Assembly: GCA_905200945.1 (NCBI GenBank)
Contig: CAJKMG010000002.1
Span: forward strand, 62,001-126,000
Direction: 5' to 3'
DNA length: 64,000 nt
DNA from: an uncultured Akkermansia sp.
GTDB lineage: Bacteria > Verrucomicrobiota > Verrucomicrobiia > Verrucomicrobiales > Akkermansiaceae
Both the position numbers and the translations under genes were made by a program. How positions within the stretch are numbered: position 1 is the stretch's first letter; each line of letters starts with the position of its first letter. The notes under the pieces are model-generated. The model did no database searches and was not told where the DNA came from. It was given only the letters and a program-made list of their open reading frames with translations. Below are positions 29,212-37,791 of the stretch, one piece after another.

Positions 29212-29865
29212 ATGACCATGATCTCCCCGTCCCTGCTGGCCGCCGACTTCTCCCGCATCGGGGAGGAAGCGCGCCGCGCCTTTGACTCCGGAGCCGACTG
29301 GCTGCATCTGGACATCATGGACGGCCACTTTGTGGACAACATCTCCTTTGGTCCGGAAATCTGCGCCGCCGTCAGAAAAGCTGTGGGGCCGGACCGCTTT
29401 CTGGATGCCCACCTGATGATAGAACGGCCGGACCACTACTTTGACCGCTTCGTCAGGGCAGGCGTGAACCTCATCTGCTTTCACGTGGAACTGGGCGACC
29501 CTTACTACATTCGCAACACCCTCGGACGAATCCGGAAAGCCGGAGTAAAAAACGGCCTGGCTCTCAACCCGGCCACTCCCTTTGAAACCGTAGAACCCTA
29601 CCTGGCGGAAATAGACCTGTTGCTGGTCATGTCCGTAGTGCCGGGCTTCGGCGGCCAATCCTTCATGCCCTCCGTATTGGACAAGGTGGAAAAAGCCGTC
29701 GAATGGCGCACGGAAAATCGCGCTTCCTTCCTCATTCAAATGGACGGAGGAATTGGCAAAAACAACGCAGCCCAGTGCGCTCTGGCCGGGGCGGACGTGC
29801 TGGTGGCAGGCTCCTCTACCTTCAAAACTCCAGATATGGCCCAAGCCATTGCGGAAATGAAATAA
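29212..29865 (+). CDS. rpe: Ribulose-phosphate 3-epimerase
   Basis: Interconverts ribulose 5-phosphate and xylulose 5-phosphate in the pentose phosphate pathway. 217 residues, a complete TIM barrel: ISPSLLAADFSR, metal/catalytic HLDIMDGHFVDNISFG, LMSVVPGFGGQSFMP and QMDGGIGKNNA, with the catalytic Asp residues in the DIMDGH and DGGI motifs. ATG 29212 or 29218 are both possible. It follows leuS by 24 bases. The RpiB-containing fusion at the window's end is the isomerase of the same pathway branch. Confidence 0.96.
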   Translation: MTMISPSLLAADFSRIGEEARRAFDSGADWLHLDIMDGHFVDNISFGPEICAAVRKAVGPDRFLDAHLMIERPDHYFDRFVRAGVNLICFHVELGDPYYIRNTLGRIRKAGVKNGLALNPATPFETVEPYLAEIDLLLVMSVVPGFGGQSFMPSVLDKVEKAVEWRTENRASFLIQMDGGIGKNNAAQCALAGADVLVAGSSTFKTPDMAQAIAEMK

Positions 29866-29914
29866 CCCGCCTGGCACTTCGGGAAACCAAAAATCCGAAC
29901 ATCCGCCCTGAAAC

Positions 29915-29934
29915 GCCGGAGTTCCATCTCCGGC
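29915..29934. terminator. Hairpin between convergent rpe and psd, weak terminator
   Basis: A 7-bp perfect stem GCCGGAG/CTCCGGC around a 6-nt loop. No proper T tract follows on either strand, so the terminator role is uncertain, although the position between two convergent genes fits. Confidence 0.35.
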
Positions 29935-30003
29935 CTCCTGCTATCAGGCTTTAAGGGAAAGCCCTATTCAAAACATGGCGGGACAGACACGCCAGCCTCA
30001 ACG

Positions 30004-30900
30004 CTATGTCGCTGCCGTGCCCATCATGTCGCCCTGCCGGGCAAACAGCTCCAAACCATCCTCCGTCTTTTCCAACAAATCGGAAGCCAGCCTGACTCTG
30101 CCCGGTTCAAAAAAGCACATTACCGTGGAGCCCCCAAAGGCAAAATACCCCTTCTCCGCCCCTCTTGCGGAGAAAGCGCCCGGAACATACGTCTCTTCAA
30201 TCAGCCCAACTCCGGTAGCCCCCACCTCCAGCATGGCGACCTCTCCCCATAACTCCGACTGGATCAGGGTCAAATTCCTTTTATTAGTCCATAGCCATGC
30301 CAGACGGTTGCGCAGGCAATACGGAGACACGCTTGCCAGCGGGCCTCCCAGCTTCGTCCAGGAACCGGGCACCCCGGACACGGGAAAATGAAAACGGTGG
30401 TAATCCGTAGGGCACAGGCGCGACAAGACGACGGCGCCTGCCGCATACCGCTCAGCCAGGGTGTTGCTCCCCAGCAGGGAAGGCAGGTCAAAACTCTGCC
30501 CCTTCACGAAAACATTCTTAATTCGGTCGGCGCGTTCCCAGCCCATGTGCCGGGCATCTGCAGGGAAAACGGCCGTATCCTCTCCACCGGCCAGAGGGCG
30601 GGCGCCCGGTTTCAGGCGGCGGTAGAAAAAATCGTTGAAATGCCTGAACTCTCCCATCCCCTTGAGAGAATCTTCCATATTAATGCCGTACTCCTTCACA
30701 AAAGAGGGAATGGAACGGGCGCTGGAAGGGCGGTTCTTCAACCACCCCAGCAGACGGGAAAAAACGCCTCGTTTAATCAGGACATGCAGCGCCGCCTTCC
30801 CCGAGGCAGTGCCGTAAATCCATTGCATATACTTCTCCCCCAGTACCTGCTCCCGTTCCACCCTGCCCGTATAGCGGTTGTAATAGCGTATGTCCTCCAT
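30004..30900 (-). CDS. psd: Phosphatidylserine decarboxylase
   Basis: Makes phosphatidylethanolamine from phosphatidylserine at the membrane. It is synthesised as a proenzyme that cleaves itself to form a pyruvoyl group. 298 residues. Key features are YHRFHFPVSG with catalytic His residues, and FGGSTVMCFF, whose GST is the LGST-type autocleavage site (G-S bond) close to the C-terminus. The N-terminal segment (YYNRYTGRVEREQVLGEKYM) resembles the longer clostridial/eukaryotic-like type II enzymes more than short PSD. Divergent from the accessory island, which starts about 150 bases beyond its ATG. Confidence 0.92.
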   Translation of the reverse strand: MEDIRYYNRYTGRVEREQVLGEKYMQWIYGTASGKAALHVLIKRGVFSRLLGWLKNRPSSARSIPSFVKEYGINMEDSLKGMGEFRHFNDFFYRRLKPGARPLAGGEDTAVFPADARHMGWERADRIKNVFVKGQSFDLPSLLGSNTLAERYAAGAVVLSRLCPTDYHRFHFPVSGVPGSWTKLGGPLASVSPYCLRNRLAWLWTNKRNLTLIQSELWGEVAMLEVGATGVGLIEETYVPGAFSARGAEKGYFAFGGSTVMCFFEPGRVRLASDLLEKTEDGLELFARQGDMMGTAAT

Positions 30901-31052
30901 GGAACGTTAGAGTGTCTTCCGCCCCTCCGTTTGTCCAGCCGAAAGAATATCCCTGTTTCCCGTTTCCAGTATGCAGCACGGGCGCTTTGCCCTCAGCCCC
31001 ATCCCCTTCTGTACAAATAACTCTGCCCCAGGGAAGAATTCAGCTTATTCGC

Positions 31053-31190
31053 ATGAGTAAAAATGCTGCCGGAAACCACAAAATCAAGAGATTGGATATG
31101 TCTAAGACAGCCATCCGCAACAAAGTCCCCCATGCAATAAACATAGATGAGCTTGATCATATCTTTGATACGGATAGAATTATCAAGTAA
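31053..31190 (+). CDS. Short ORF preceding the GmrSD-like gene, possibly a truncated 3' end
   Basis: 45 codons from ATG 31053, rich in Lys, Asn and Ile (HAINIDELDHIFDTDRIIK at the end), with composition like the next gene and unlike psd. It ends 14 bases before the DUF262 start, whose ribosome site AAGGGGG lies just past this stop. I do not recognise it. It may be a small gene or the surviving tail of a larger island gene cut at the left junction. Confidence 0.35.
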   Translation: MSKNAAGNHKIKRLDMSKTAIRNKVPHAINIDELDHIFDTDRIIK

Positions 31191-31204
31191 GGGGGAATTC
31201 CACT

Positions 31205-33781
31205 ATGGCAAACGAGTTACAGTCGTTATCACAGCTCTTTCAAAATAGATTATTTCGGATACCGGACTATCAGCGCGGCTATGCTTGGCTGCAGCAACAA
31301 CTGGTAGATTTCTGGGATGACCTGGTAAATCTTCATCCAGATCGTTATCACTATACAGGTCTCCTATCTCTAAAACCACTGAAAAGCAAGGAAACATTGA
31401 GTTGGGGTGAGGATTTATGGCTGATCGGTAACGGATATAAACCGTGCCATATAGTCGATGGACAGCAGCGCATTACCACGTTCATTATCCTTTTGAATGA
31501 AATCGTGGGCTTTGTGCGCGGCTTGGATGAGAACAAGGATAAGTCTGATAAGGAGATTACCCTCGGCTATGAAACAGTTGAGGAGATCGTCTCAAAATAT
31601 ATCTGTCGAAAAAAACCGCCGCACAGAATAATAACAACATACCTTTTTGGCTACGAGGTTGACAATCCCAGCGCGGAATACATGAAATATAAGGTGTTCG
31701 ATGAGCAGTATGCCGGCACTGTAAATGAAACCTACTATACGAAAAACCTGAAGTTTGCTAAGAACTTTTTTGCCGAGAACATCAAAAAGCTATATGAGAA
31801 ATCCGGAGAAGGTGGCCTTGAGGCAGTAAATACTCTGTACAAAAAGCTCACCCAGCGCCTAATGTTTAATCTCCATGAGATCGACGATGATTACGATGTA
31901 TTTGTAGCCTTCGAAACCATGAATAATCGTGGTAAGAGACTGACAAATCTCGAACTGTTGAAGAACAGGTTGATCTATCTGACGACGCTTTACGATGATA
32001 ACGTATTTGACGAGAAGGACAAATCTGCTCTCCGCAAGAAGATAAATGACGCTTGGAAGGAAGTCTACTATCAGCTTGGAAGGAACAAAAGTGTTCCTCT
32101 TTCCGATGATGACTTCCTGCGTGCCCATTGGATTATTTACTTCAGATATTCCCGTAAACGTGGCGATGACTACATCAAATTCCTGCTGAACAAATTCTCA
32201 TCAAAGGGCATTTTTGAAAAAGCACCCGTTCTGGTTGAGTCGGAAGTGGGGCCTGTTATCAGCGATGATGTAACCGATTCAGACGACATTGAAGCTGCTG
32301 AGGCAGAAGAACAGGAAATCATAGAGGTTTCCAAGCTCCAGCCAAAAGAAATCGAGGACTATGTCAATAGCCTCAAAGATATGGCGAAGTACTGGTATGA
32401 CACCTACTTCCCATCCGAAAGTGTTAATCTTAACCCTGAAGAGCAAAAACGAGCTGAAAGGCTCAACCGTATCGGAATCGGACATTTCAGACCGCTGGTT
32501 ACCGCAGTCATCAGTCGGCGGGATATTTCTGTGAGCAGCAGAGTGAAAATATTTGAAGCTATTGAGCGCTTTATCTTTATAGTATTTCGCTTGGGTAATT
32601 TCAATGCGTCCTACGGCAGCAGTGATTATTATCGTGCTGCGCGTCAGGTGTATGTGAAAGAAACAGATGTCGATGAACTCTGTAAAGAAATCTATAATCG
32701 GACTACGAACGATATAGATTTTGCCACGCAGAACTTCGTTGCCAGAATCGAGAAATATTATTCTACAGGAAATGGCTACTACGACTGGAACAGTTTGCGT
32801 TACTTCTTCTATGAATATGAGGCCAAGCTGGTAGAGAAAAATAATATAGATCGGTTCTGCACATGGTCAATGTTTACAAAGTCCGAGAAGGATAAAGTGT
32901 CTATTGAGCATATTCTCCCTCAGACACCAACGAAGTATTACTGGCGTAATATGTTCCGGCAGTTTAAGAATTCTGAAATCCATATGCTTTCCGGAGCGCT
33001 TGGGAACCTTCTTCCGCTGTCTCAGAGTGTAAACTCAGCTTTGCAGAATGATAGTTTTGAGGATAAGAAACATTCCAAAACCACGGGGCGTCGTGGGTAC
33101 GAGAATGGATCTCACTCAGAGATAGAGGTATCCAAAATGCAGGATTGGACTGCATTTGAGATATACAGTAGGACTGAAAAGCTTCTCGTCTTCATGCAGG
33201 AACGCTGGAACCTGCAATTCAACGAGGAACAGTTGGAAAAGCTGATCGGCATTTCTTTCGTTAAGGATGGACGAGAAATTCCGGAAGAGTTAGAGGAAGT
33301 ATCGTCAAACGTACCAGAATCCGAGGAAAGAACGGAAGACTCCGGAGATGACCAGAAACTTCAATTTTGGACGGCTTTCGCGAAGTACGCGGAAAAACAC
33401 GGTAGATCAACTGATATTGCTAAGCAAAAGCCTTCCAATCGTACATATTATGATGTGCATATTGGTGCGCACGGTTACCATCTGTTCTTCTCTATTCCTT
33501 ATGGCAAGCGAATCAAGATGGTAATCTACACCTATAACACGGAAACCTTTGACCGCTTGAAAGAATTAAAAAAACAGATTGAGACCGAATTTGGAGAGAG
33601 CCTGAATTGGGAATGCTCAAAACCGACGGGAACAACACGATCGATAGTTATCGCTGAGGAGAAGGCAGACGACTTCAATCCGACAGAACAGCCGAAAATA
33701 TTCGATTGGATTATCGACCATTTTGACCGAATCACGACAGCACTTTCTATGGCTGGAGAACGTCTCAATATGAGAGGGTGA
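31205..33781 (+). CDS. GmrSD-like DUF262/DUF1524 protein, probable modification-dependent defence nuclease
   Basis: 858 residues. The N-terminal DUF262 domain has IPDYQRGYAW (19-28) and DGQQR (85-89), the ParB/Srx-like nucleotide-binding signature of GmrS. The DUF1524 part carries SIEHILPQ, an HNH-like His-Gln motif with His569, then GALGNLLPLSQSVNSAL, as in GmrD. A C-terminal extension (about 715-858, FWTAFAKYAEKHGR onward) resembles the DUF4268-like domain often attached to such proteins. Known GmrSD enzymes are type IV restriction systems cutting glucosylated hydroxymethylcytosine DNA using NTP; the target of this one is unknown. Clear AAGGGGG ribosome site, AT-richer codon use than the neighbours, CRISPR array 110 bases downstream: acquired defence gene. 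Confidence 0.88.
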   Translation: MANELQSLSQLFQNRLFRIPDYQRGYAWLQQQLVDFWDDLVNLHPDRYHYTGLLSLKPLKSKETLSWGEDLWLIGNGYKPCHIVDGQQRITTFIILLNEIVGFVRGLDENKDKSDKEITLGYETVEEIVSKYICRKKPPHRIITTYLFGYEVDNPSAEYMKYKVFDEQYAGTVNETYYTKNLKFAKNFFAENIKKLYEKSGEGGLEAVNTLYKKLTQRLMFNLHEIDDDYDVFVAFETMNNRGKRLTNLELLKNRLIYLTTLYDDNVFDEKDKSALRKKINDAWKEVYYQLGRNKSVPLSDDDFLRAHWIIYFRYSRKRGDDYIKFLLNKFSSKGIFEKAPVLVESEVGPVISDDVTDSDDIEAAEAEEQEIIEVSKLQPKEIEDYVNSLKDMAKYWYDTYFPSESVNLNPEEQKRAERLNRIGIGHFRPLVTAVISRRDISVSSRVKIFEAIERFIFIVFRLGNFNASYGSSDYYRAARQVYVKETDVDELCKEIYNRTTNDIDFATQNFVARIEKYYSTGNGYYDWNSLRYFFYEYEAKLVEKNNIDRFCTWSMFTKSEKDKVSIEHILPQTPTKYYWRNMFRQFKNSEIHMLSGALGNLLPLSQSVNSALQNDSFEDKKHSKTTGRRGYENGSHSEIEVSKMQDWTAFEIYSRTEKLLVFMQERWNLQFNEEQLEKLIGISFVKDGREIPEELEEVSSNVPESEERTEDSGDDQKLQFWTAFAKYAEKHGRSTDIAKQKPSNRTYYDVHIGAHGYHLFFSIPYGKRIKMVIYTYNTETFDRLKELKKQIETEFGESLNWECSKPTGTTRSIVIAEEKADDFNPTEQPKIFDWIIDHFDRITTALSMAGERLNMRG

Positions 33782-33890
33782 TTCTTCGGAGACTCGGTTT
33801 GAGCTCAGAAAGCGGTACTGGACATACGCCTTATAGTGCAGATACATGGGGCGCACAGCAATCCCGGCTCATTCAGCAATGTAAATCCGA

Positions 33891-34182
33891 GTACGAATCA
33901 CGCACCCGTGAGGGTGCGACTCTTGGAGGGGACGAATTGCAAGTCCTCTTTGCGGAGTACGAATCACGCACCCGTGAGGGTGCGACTACTTGCCGCCGCC
34001 GGCCAGATGGCGCCGGTTGTGTACGAATCACGCACCCGTGAGGGTGCGACGCGTTGCGCTCCAATCTGCACACGGAAGGGCAGGGTGTACGAATCACGCA
34101 CCCGTGAGGGTACGACTTATACACCAGGTTGTATTATTTGATGATAAAGAGTGTACGAATCACGCACCCGTGAGGGTACAAC
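33891..34182. CRISPR. Five-repeat CRISPR array with type I-C-like repeat, no cas genes in the window
   Basis: Five 30-base repeats at 33891-33920, 33957-33986, 34021-34050, 34087-34116 and 34153-34182, separated by unrelated spacers of 36, 34, 36 and 36 bases. The first three repeats are identical. The fourth has one change and the fifth two, near their right ends. Each holds a perfect 7-bp hairpin CGCACCC-GTGA-GGGTGCG. The reverse complement starts GTCGCACCCTCACGGGTGCG, matching the known type I-C repeat core; its last eight bases differ from the usual ATTGAAAC handle. No cas gene is visible between 30.9 and 36.6 kb. Direction uncertain: the decayed repeats lie at what would be the leader end if read in I-C orientation. 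Confidence 0.9.
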
Positions 34183-34226
34183 GGACAGACTAATACGGTT
34201 TGAGCATCAAACATGCAACAAAGATT

Positions 34227-34362
34227 TTGCGCCAACCTGATGAAAAAAAACGGATGCAGTCAGGCCTGATCAAAGGAGATTTTTTGTCAAGATACATTTC
34301 CCAATCACTTACAGCATGCGCCGGATTCCCGGAAATTTCCTGTGAGCTTGAGGTTGGCGCAA
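34227..34362. repeat. Element bounded by a 12-bp perfect inverted repeat
   Basis: TTGCGCCAACCT at 34227-34238 is exactly inverted as AGGTTGGCGCAA at 34351-34362, enclosing 112 bases with no gene. It could be a small non-autonomous element or a structured RNA. The remainder of the 34183-34608 gap shows no gene. Confidence 0.45.
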
Positions 34363-34608
34363 GGTAGAGTCCGAAGCGGTATCATTTCAGAAAAACTCCG
34401 TTTCTTTACGTCCGAGCCAGCTTGCACTTAATTTGTTTCATTGATGCTAACCCTTCTTTTCTGCCGCGATCAGAAACATCTTCCTTATTCTCTGACAAAA
34501 CCAGACATCCACCTCCCGGAAAACAGGAATATACGGGTATATATACATGCCTTGCTGTAGAAAAAATCTTCCCTAACGGCAGTAAATTGATCTGTCTTGC
34601 TCCGCCAT

Positions 34609-34640
34609 GAAAAACAGGAGCCGCCCTTGCGGACGGCTCC
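34609..34640 (-). terminator. Terminator of ilvB
   Basis: On the minus strand the 10-bp stem GGAGCCGTCC/GGGCGGCTCC (34631-34640 with 34617-34626, one G-U pair) with a 4-nt loop is followed by TGTTTTTC. It lies 36 bases past the ilvB stop. Confidence 0.85.
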
Positions 34641-34675
34641 AGCTTAAGGCTCAATGGAAGAACTTCTCCTCGCTT

Positions 34676-36529
34676 TTACAAGGCAGTCGGAATTTCCTTG
34701 CCCAGTTCAGACGCCTTTTTGGCGGAACCATCCCCGGCAATACGTTCCAGAATCACATCCTTGTAGCTCATCCCCCCCAGAATCATCGGCAGCACATGAA
34801 CATCATGGGGAACCATAACGTCTAGGACATAGGCCTCAGGGGATTCAATCATCCGGGTAATAGCCGCCGGAAGCTCCTCTATGCGAAGCACACGCTCGCA
34901 CTTGACGCCGAATCCGGCGCAAATAAGCGGATAGTTCGGGTAGATGACATCTTCCGTTTTATGGGTAGGGTCATAATTGTCGTGCGGATCCGCCAGGAAA
35001 GTCTGGGCCCGGTTGGAATCATATTTCAAATCTTCCCACTGAACCACCATGCCCAGGTGCTGATTGTTCAGGATAATGCATTTGACGGGCAGACGCTCCA
35101 CATGAATGGTGGCCAGCTCCTGAATATTCATGAGCATGGAACCGTCCCCGTCAATATTCACCACCAGTTTATCCGGATAAGCCAGGCACGCCCCCATAGA
35201 GGCCGGAAGCCCATAGCCCATGGTTCCCAAACCGCCGGAAGTAGCCAGACGGCGGGGCTTGTCAAATTTGAAGAATTGAGCGGCAAACATCTGATGCTGG
35301 CCCACCCCCGTGCAGATGATGGGGTCTTTGTCCACCGTCTGGCGGTAAAGCTCTTCAATGACGGCCTGCGGGGCAATATATCCCTTGCGGTCTTCATAGG
35401 AGAAGGGGTACTGTTTTTTCCAGCCATCAATCACGCCGAACCATTCCGGAGTGCGGGTGAAGCCGGAGGATTTGCGTTCCCAGCCTTTCTCGGCCAGAGC
35501 GGAATTAAGCACCTGGAGGGCATCCTTCACGTTTGCGCGGATGGGATACGCTACCTTCTTGTTTTTATTGATCTCGCTGGCGTCAATGTCAATGTGAACG
35601 ATCGTGGATTCCGGGCAGAACATATTGACGGCACCTGTCACGCGGTCGTCAAACCGGGCACCCAGGGCAATGACCAGATCCGCTTCATTCACGGCATTAT
35701 TTGCAAACACGGCTCCGTGCATGCCCAGCCATCGCAGGGAAAGAGGGGGGGTTTCCGGCATGGAGCCAATGCCCATCAGGGTAGTCGCCACAGGAATCTG
35801 GGAACGTTCCGCAAATTCCAGGAGGTCTCCGGAGGCTTCCGCAGAAATGATGCCGCCGCCGGCGTAAATGACAGGCCGCTGGGCGTTTTCAATCAACGGG
35901 ATGAGCTCTTCCAGCTTTTCCGTAGGAACGGGCAGCACGGGATTGTAGCCGGGAATATCCATCTCCATGTCGAAATCCGGCGTAAACACAGATTCCTGTA
36001 CGTCCTTGGGCATGTCAATCAGCACAGGGCCCGGACGCCCCGTAGAGGCGATATAGAAAGCTTCCTTGATGATGCGGGGCAATTCTTCCGGGTCCGTCAC
36101 CAAATAGCTGTGCTTCACGATAGGGGCGGTCATGCCGAATACGTCCGTTTCCTGAAAGGCGCCACGCCCGATCAGGGAGCGCATGACCTGCGCCGTAATG
36201 GCAACCAGAGGCGTGGAATCCAGATAAGCGTCCGCAATGGAGGTAATCATGTTAGTGGCGCCGGGGCCGGAGGTGGAAATGCAAACGCCCACCTTGCCCG
36301 TAACGCGGCCGTAGCCTTCCGCGCCGAATGCCCCGCCCTGTTCATGCCGGGGCAGGATGGTCCGTATCTTGGGCTGATGGCTCAGGGCCTGATGAATCGG
36401 CATGCTGGCGCCGCCGGGATAGGCAAAGACGACGTCTACACCTTCACGCACGAGGCATTCCACGAGCACTTCAGCTCCTGTCATGCGGGTTTTCGTCGGG
36501 GCGGATGATGTTTTGTCGTTTGTGCTCAT
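34676..36529 (-). CDS. ilvB: Acetolactate synthase, large catalytic subunit
   Basis: ThDP- and FAD-dependent synthase condensing pyruvate into acetolactate (or with 2-oxobutyrate), the first common step of branched-chain amino acid synthesis. 617 residues from ATG 36529; a TTG two codons upstream is less likely. Catalytic Glu63 in RHEQGGAFGAEGYGR activates ThDP. FAD region: GARFDDRVTG. The ThDP/Mg motif runs from NIDGDGSMLMN to LNNQHLGMVVQW. The regulatory small subunit (ilvN) is not adjacent, so it must lie elsewhere or be absent. Downstream terminator at 34609-34640. Confidence 0.95.
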   Translation of the reverse strand: MSTNDKTSSAPTKTRMTGAEVLVECLVREGVDVVFAYPGGASMPIHQALSHQPKIRTILPRHEQGGAFGAEGYGRVTGKVGVCISTSGPGATNMITSIADAYLDSTPLVAITAQVMRSLIGRGAFQETDVFGMTAPIVKHSYLVTDPEELPRIIKEAFYIASTGRPGPVLIDMPKDVQESVFTPDFDMEMDIPGYNPVLPVPTEKLEELIPLIENAQRPVIYAGGGIISAEASGDLLEFAERSQIPVATTLMGIGSMPETPPLSLRWLGMHGAVFANNAVNEADLVIALGARFDDRVTGAVNMFCPESTIVHIDIDASEINKNKKVAYPIRANVKDALQVLNSALAEKGWERKSSGFTRTPEWFGVIDGWKKQYPFSYEDRKGYIAPQAVIEELYRQTVDKDPIICTGVGQHQMFAAQFFKFDKPRRLATSGGLGTMGYGLPASMGACLAYPDKLVVNIDGDGSMLMNIQELATIHVERLPVKCIILNNQHLGMVVQWEDLKYDSNRAQTFLADPHDNYDPTHKTEDVIYPNYPLICAGFGVKCERVLRIEELPAAITRMIESPEAYVLDVMVPHDVHVLPMILGGMSYKDVILERIAGDGSAKKASELGKEIPTAL

Positions 36530-36678
36530 GTGCAAATAATATTTTATTTGTTCAATAGGAAAAAAGGTTCTAACGCATTCCGGACGTAATGTGAAGCCTT
36601 TTCCTTAAAAGGAAGAAGGGCATGAAGAAAGGAGAAAAATTCCGGAATCTCCTTACATATCAAATCTAGAAAGAGGAA

Positions 36679-37287
36679 TCAGTCCAGGGATGGACGCCGA
36701 ACCTGCACACAATCCATTCCTGCAGCCTCGGCAGCTTTCATACCGGGTTCGGCATCCTCAAAAACCACGCAACGGTCCGGGGAAGCCCCCAGAAGCTCCG
36801 CCGCCTTCAGAAACATGTCCGGCGCAGGTTTGCCATGTTCTACCTCATCCGGTGTCAAAATCACGTCAAAAAGGCCAGAAAGTCCGGCGGCAGCCAAAGT
36901 CCGGGACGCTCCCGGCATGGCGCTCCCGGTGGCTATCGCCTTGGGGGCGTCTCCCAGGGAATGCACGAACTCCACCACTTCCCGGATAGGCTGCATGCCT
37001 TCCTTTTCCAGCATTTCCAGATAAATACGGCGCTTGTCCGCAGCAGTAGATGCCGCATCCATGTGCATGCTGTGCCGTTCATTTAAAAAACGCACCACAT
37101 CATTGGCGGACTTTCCTCCGCAGGAATAAAATTCATCTTCCCGGAACACATGGTCCGGAGCCCCCGCACGGGCCAAAGCTTCGCGCCATGCCCTGTAATG
37201 GAGCGGCATGCTGTCCACCAGGGTGCCGTCCAAATCAAAAATATATCCTTCATATTTTTTTTCAGGCAAATCCACGCGTTTCTTCAT
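36679..37287 (-). CDS. HAD-superfamily hydrolase, phosphatase or beta-phosphoglucomutase-like
   Basis: 202 residues from ATG 37287 (a GTG at 37308 is also in frame). HAD motif I FDLDGTLVDSM with nucleophile D18 and D20, a helical cap of the beta-phosphoglucomutase type, motif II ATGSAMPG, Lys in HGKPAPDMF (motif III) and the acidic motif IV VVFEDAEPGMKAA. The fold predicts a cytosolic phosphatase or phosphomutase on a small sugar phosphate; the substrate cannot be fixed by sequence. It lies 149 bases upstream of ilvB on the same strand, too far to assume co-transcription. Confidence 0.85.
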   Translation of the reverse strand: MKKRVDLPEKKYEGYIFDLDGTLVDSMPLHYRAWREALARAGAPDHVFREDEFYSCGGKSANDVVRFLNERHSMHMDAASTAADKRRIYLEMLEKEGMQPIREVVEFVHSLGDAPKAIATGSAMPGASRTLAAAGLSGLFDVILTPDEVEHGKPAPDMFLKAAELLGASPDRCVVFEDAEPGMKAAEAAGMDCVQVRRPSLD

Positions 37288-37380
37288 AACGGGGGGATAT
37301 AGTGCCACAAACTCCTTTTCCGGTAAAGCCCGCAGTCAGCCCGTGCGGAAAAGGAATGCCTTAAAAAATACATCAAGAGC

Positions 37381-37408
37381 TTGACATTTTGTCCTGTTAT
37401 TCTAATGT
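37381..37408 (+). promoter_or_regulatory. Probable rpsT promoter
   Basis: Perfect -35 TTGACA (37381-37386), a 16-base spacer and -10 TAATGT (37403-37408), 39 bases upstream of the rpsT ATG. Confidence 0.55.
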
Positions 37409-37447
37409 TTCTGCCACCTCGAAACGGAAACCGAACCTTTTTTAAAC

Positions 37448-37711
37448 ATGGCCAATACCAAATCCGCACTCAAGCGCATCCGCCAGACAGCAACCCGTAC
37501 CGCCCGCAACCGCGCCGTGACCTCCAGGTTAAAAACTCTTCGCAAAAAAATTGCCGCTGCGGTGGAAACGTCCGACAAGGAAGCCGCTGCCGCAGCCTAT
37601 AACACTTTCTCCTCAGCCGTTGACAAAGCCGCCAAGGTTGGCACTATCCCCGCCAATCGCGCTGCCAACTACAAGAGCAAGGCCGCCAAGGCCATCGCAA
37701 AAATCGCCTGA
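37448..37711 (+). CDS. rpsT: Small ribosomal subunit protein bS20
   Basis: Binds 16S rRNA during assembly of the 30S subunit. 87 residues, the standard length, Lys/Ala-rich helical protein starting MANTKSALKRIRQ, with TARNRAVTSRLKTLRKKI and the C-terminal GTIPANRAANYKSKAAKAI. It has its own promoter-like sequence and terminator, so it is transcribed as a single gene, as in most bacteria. Confidence 0.97.
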   Translation: MANTKSALKRIRQTATRTARNRAVTSRLKTLRKKIAAAVETSDKEAAAAAYNTFSSAVDKAAKVGTIPANRAANYKSKAAKAIAKIA

Positions 37712-37745
37712 GTTTTCACTTCGGTTTTCTGACGATTCTTTATGG

Positions 37746-37783
37746 CAAGCCGCTCTGTTCTTCTGAGCGGCTTGTTTTATTTT
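37746..37783 (+). terminator. rpsT terminator
   Basis: A perfect 10-bp stem CAAGCCGCTC/GAGCGGCTTG (37746-37755 with 37765-37774), a 9-nt loop and TTTTATTTT. It stands between rpsT and the zinc-ribbon gene, which starts 9 bases later. Confidence 0.88.
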
Positions 37784-37791
37784 CTACTCCC

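Noticed and set aside
33816..33844. Weak resemblance to a further, degenerate CRISPR repeat
   Set aside because: Only the first GTAC and scattered bases match, and the distance to the first true repeat (46 bases) does not fit the spacer length.
33778..34141. Short open frames on both strands over the CRISPR array, with repeated peptide YESRTREGAT
   Set aside because: These are translations of the CRISPR repeats themselves, not proteins.
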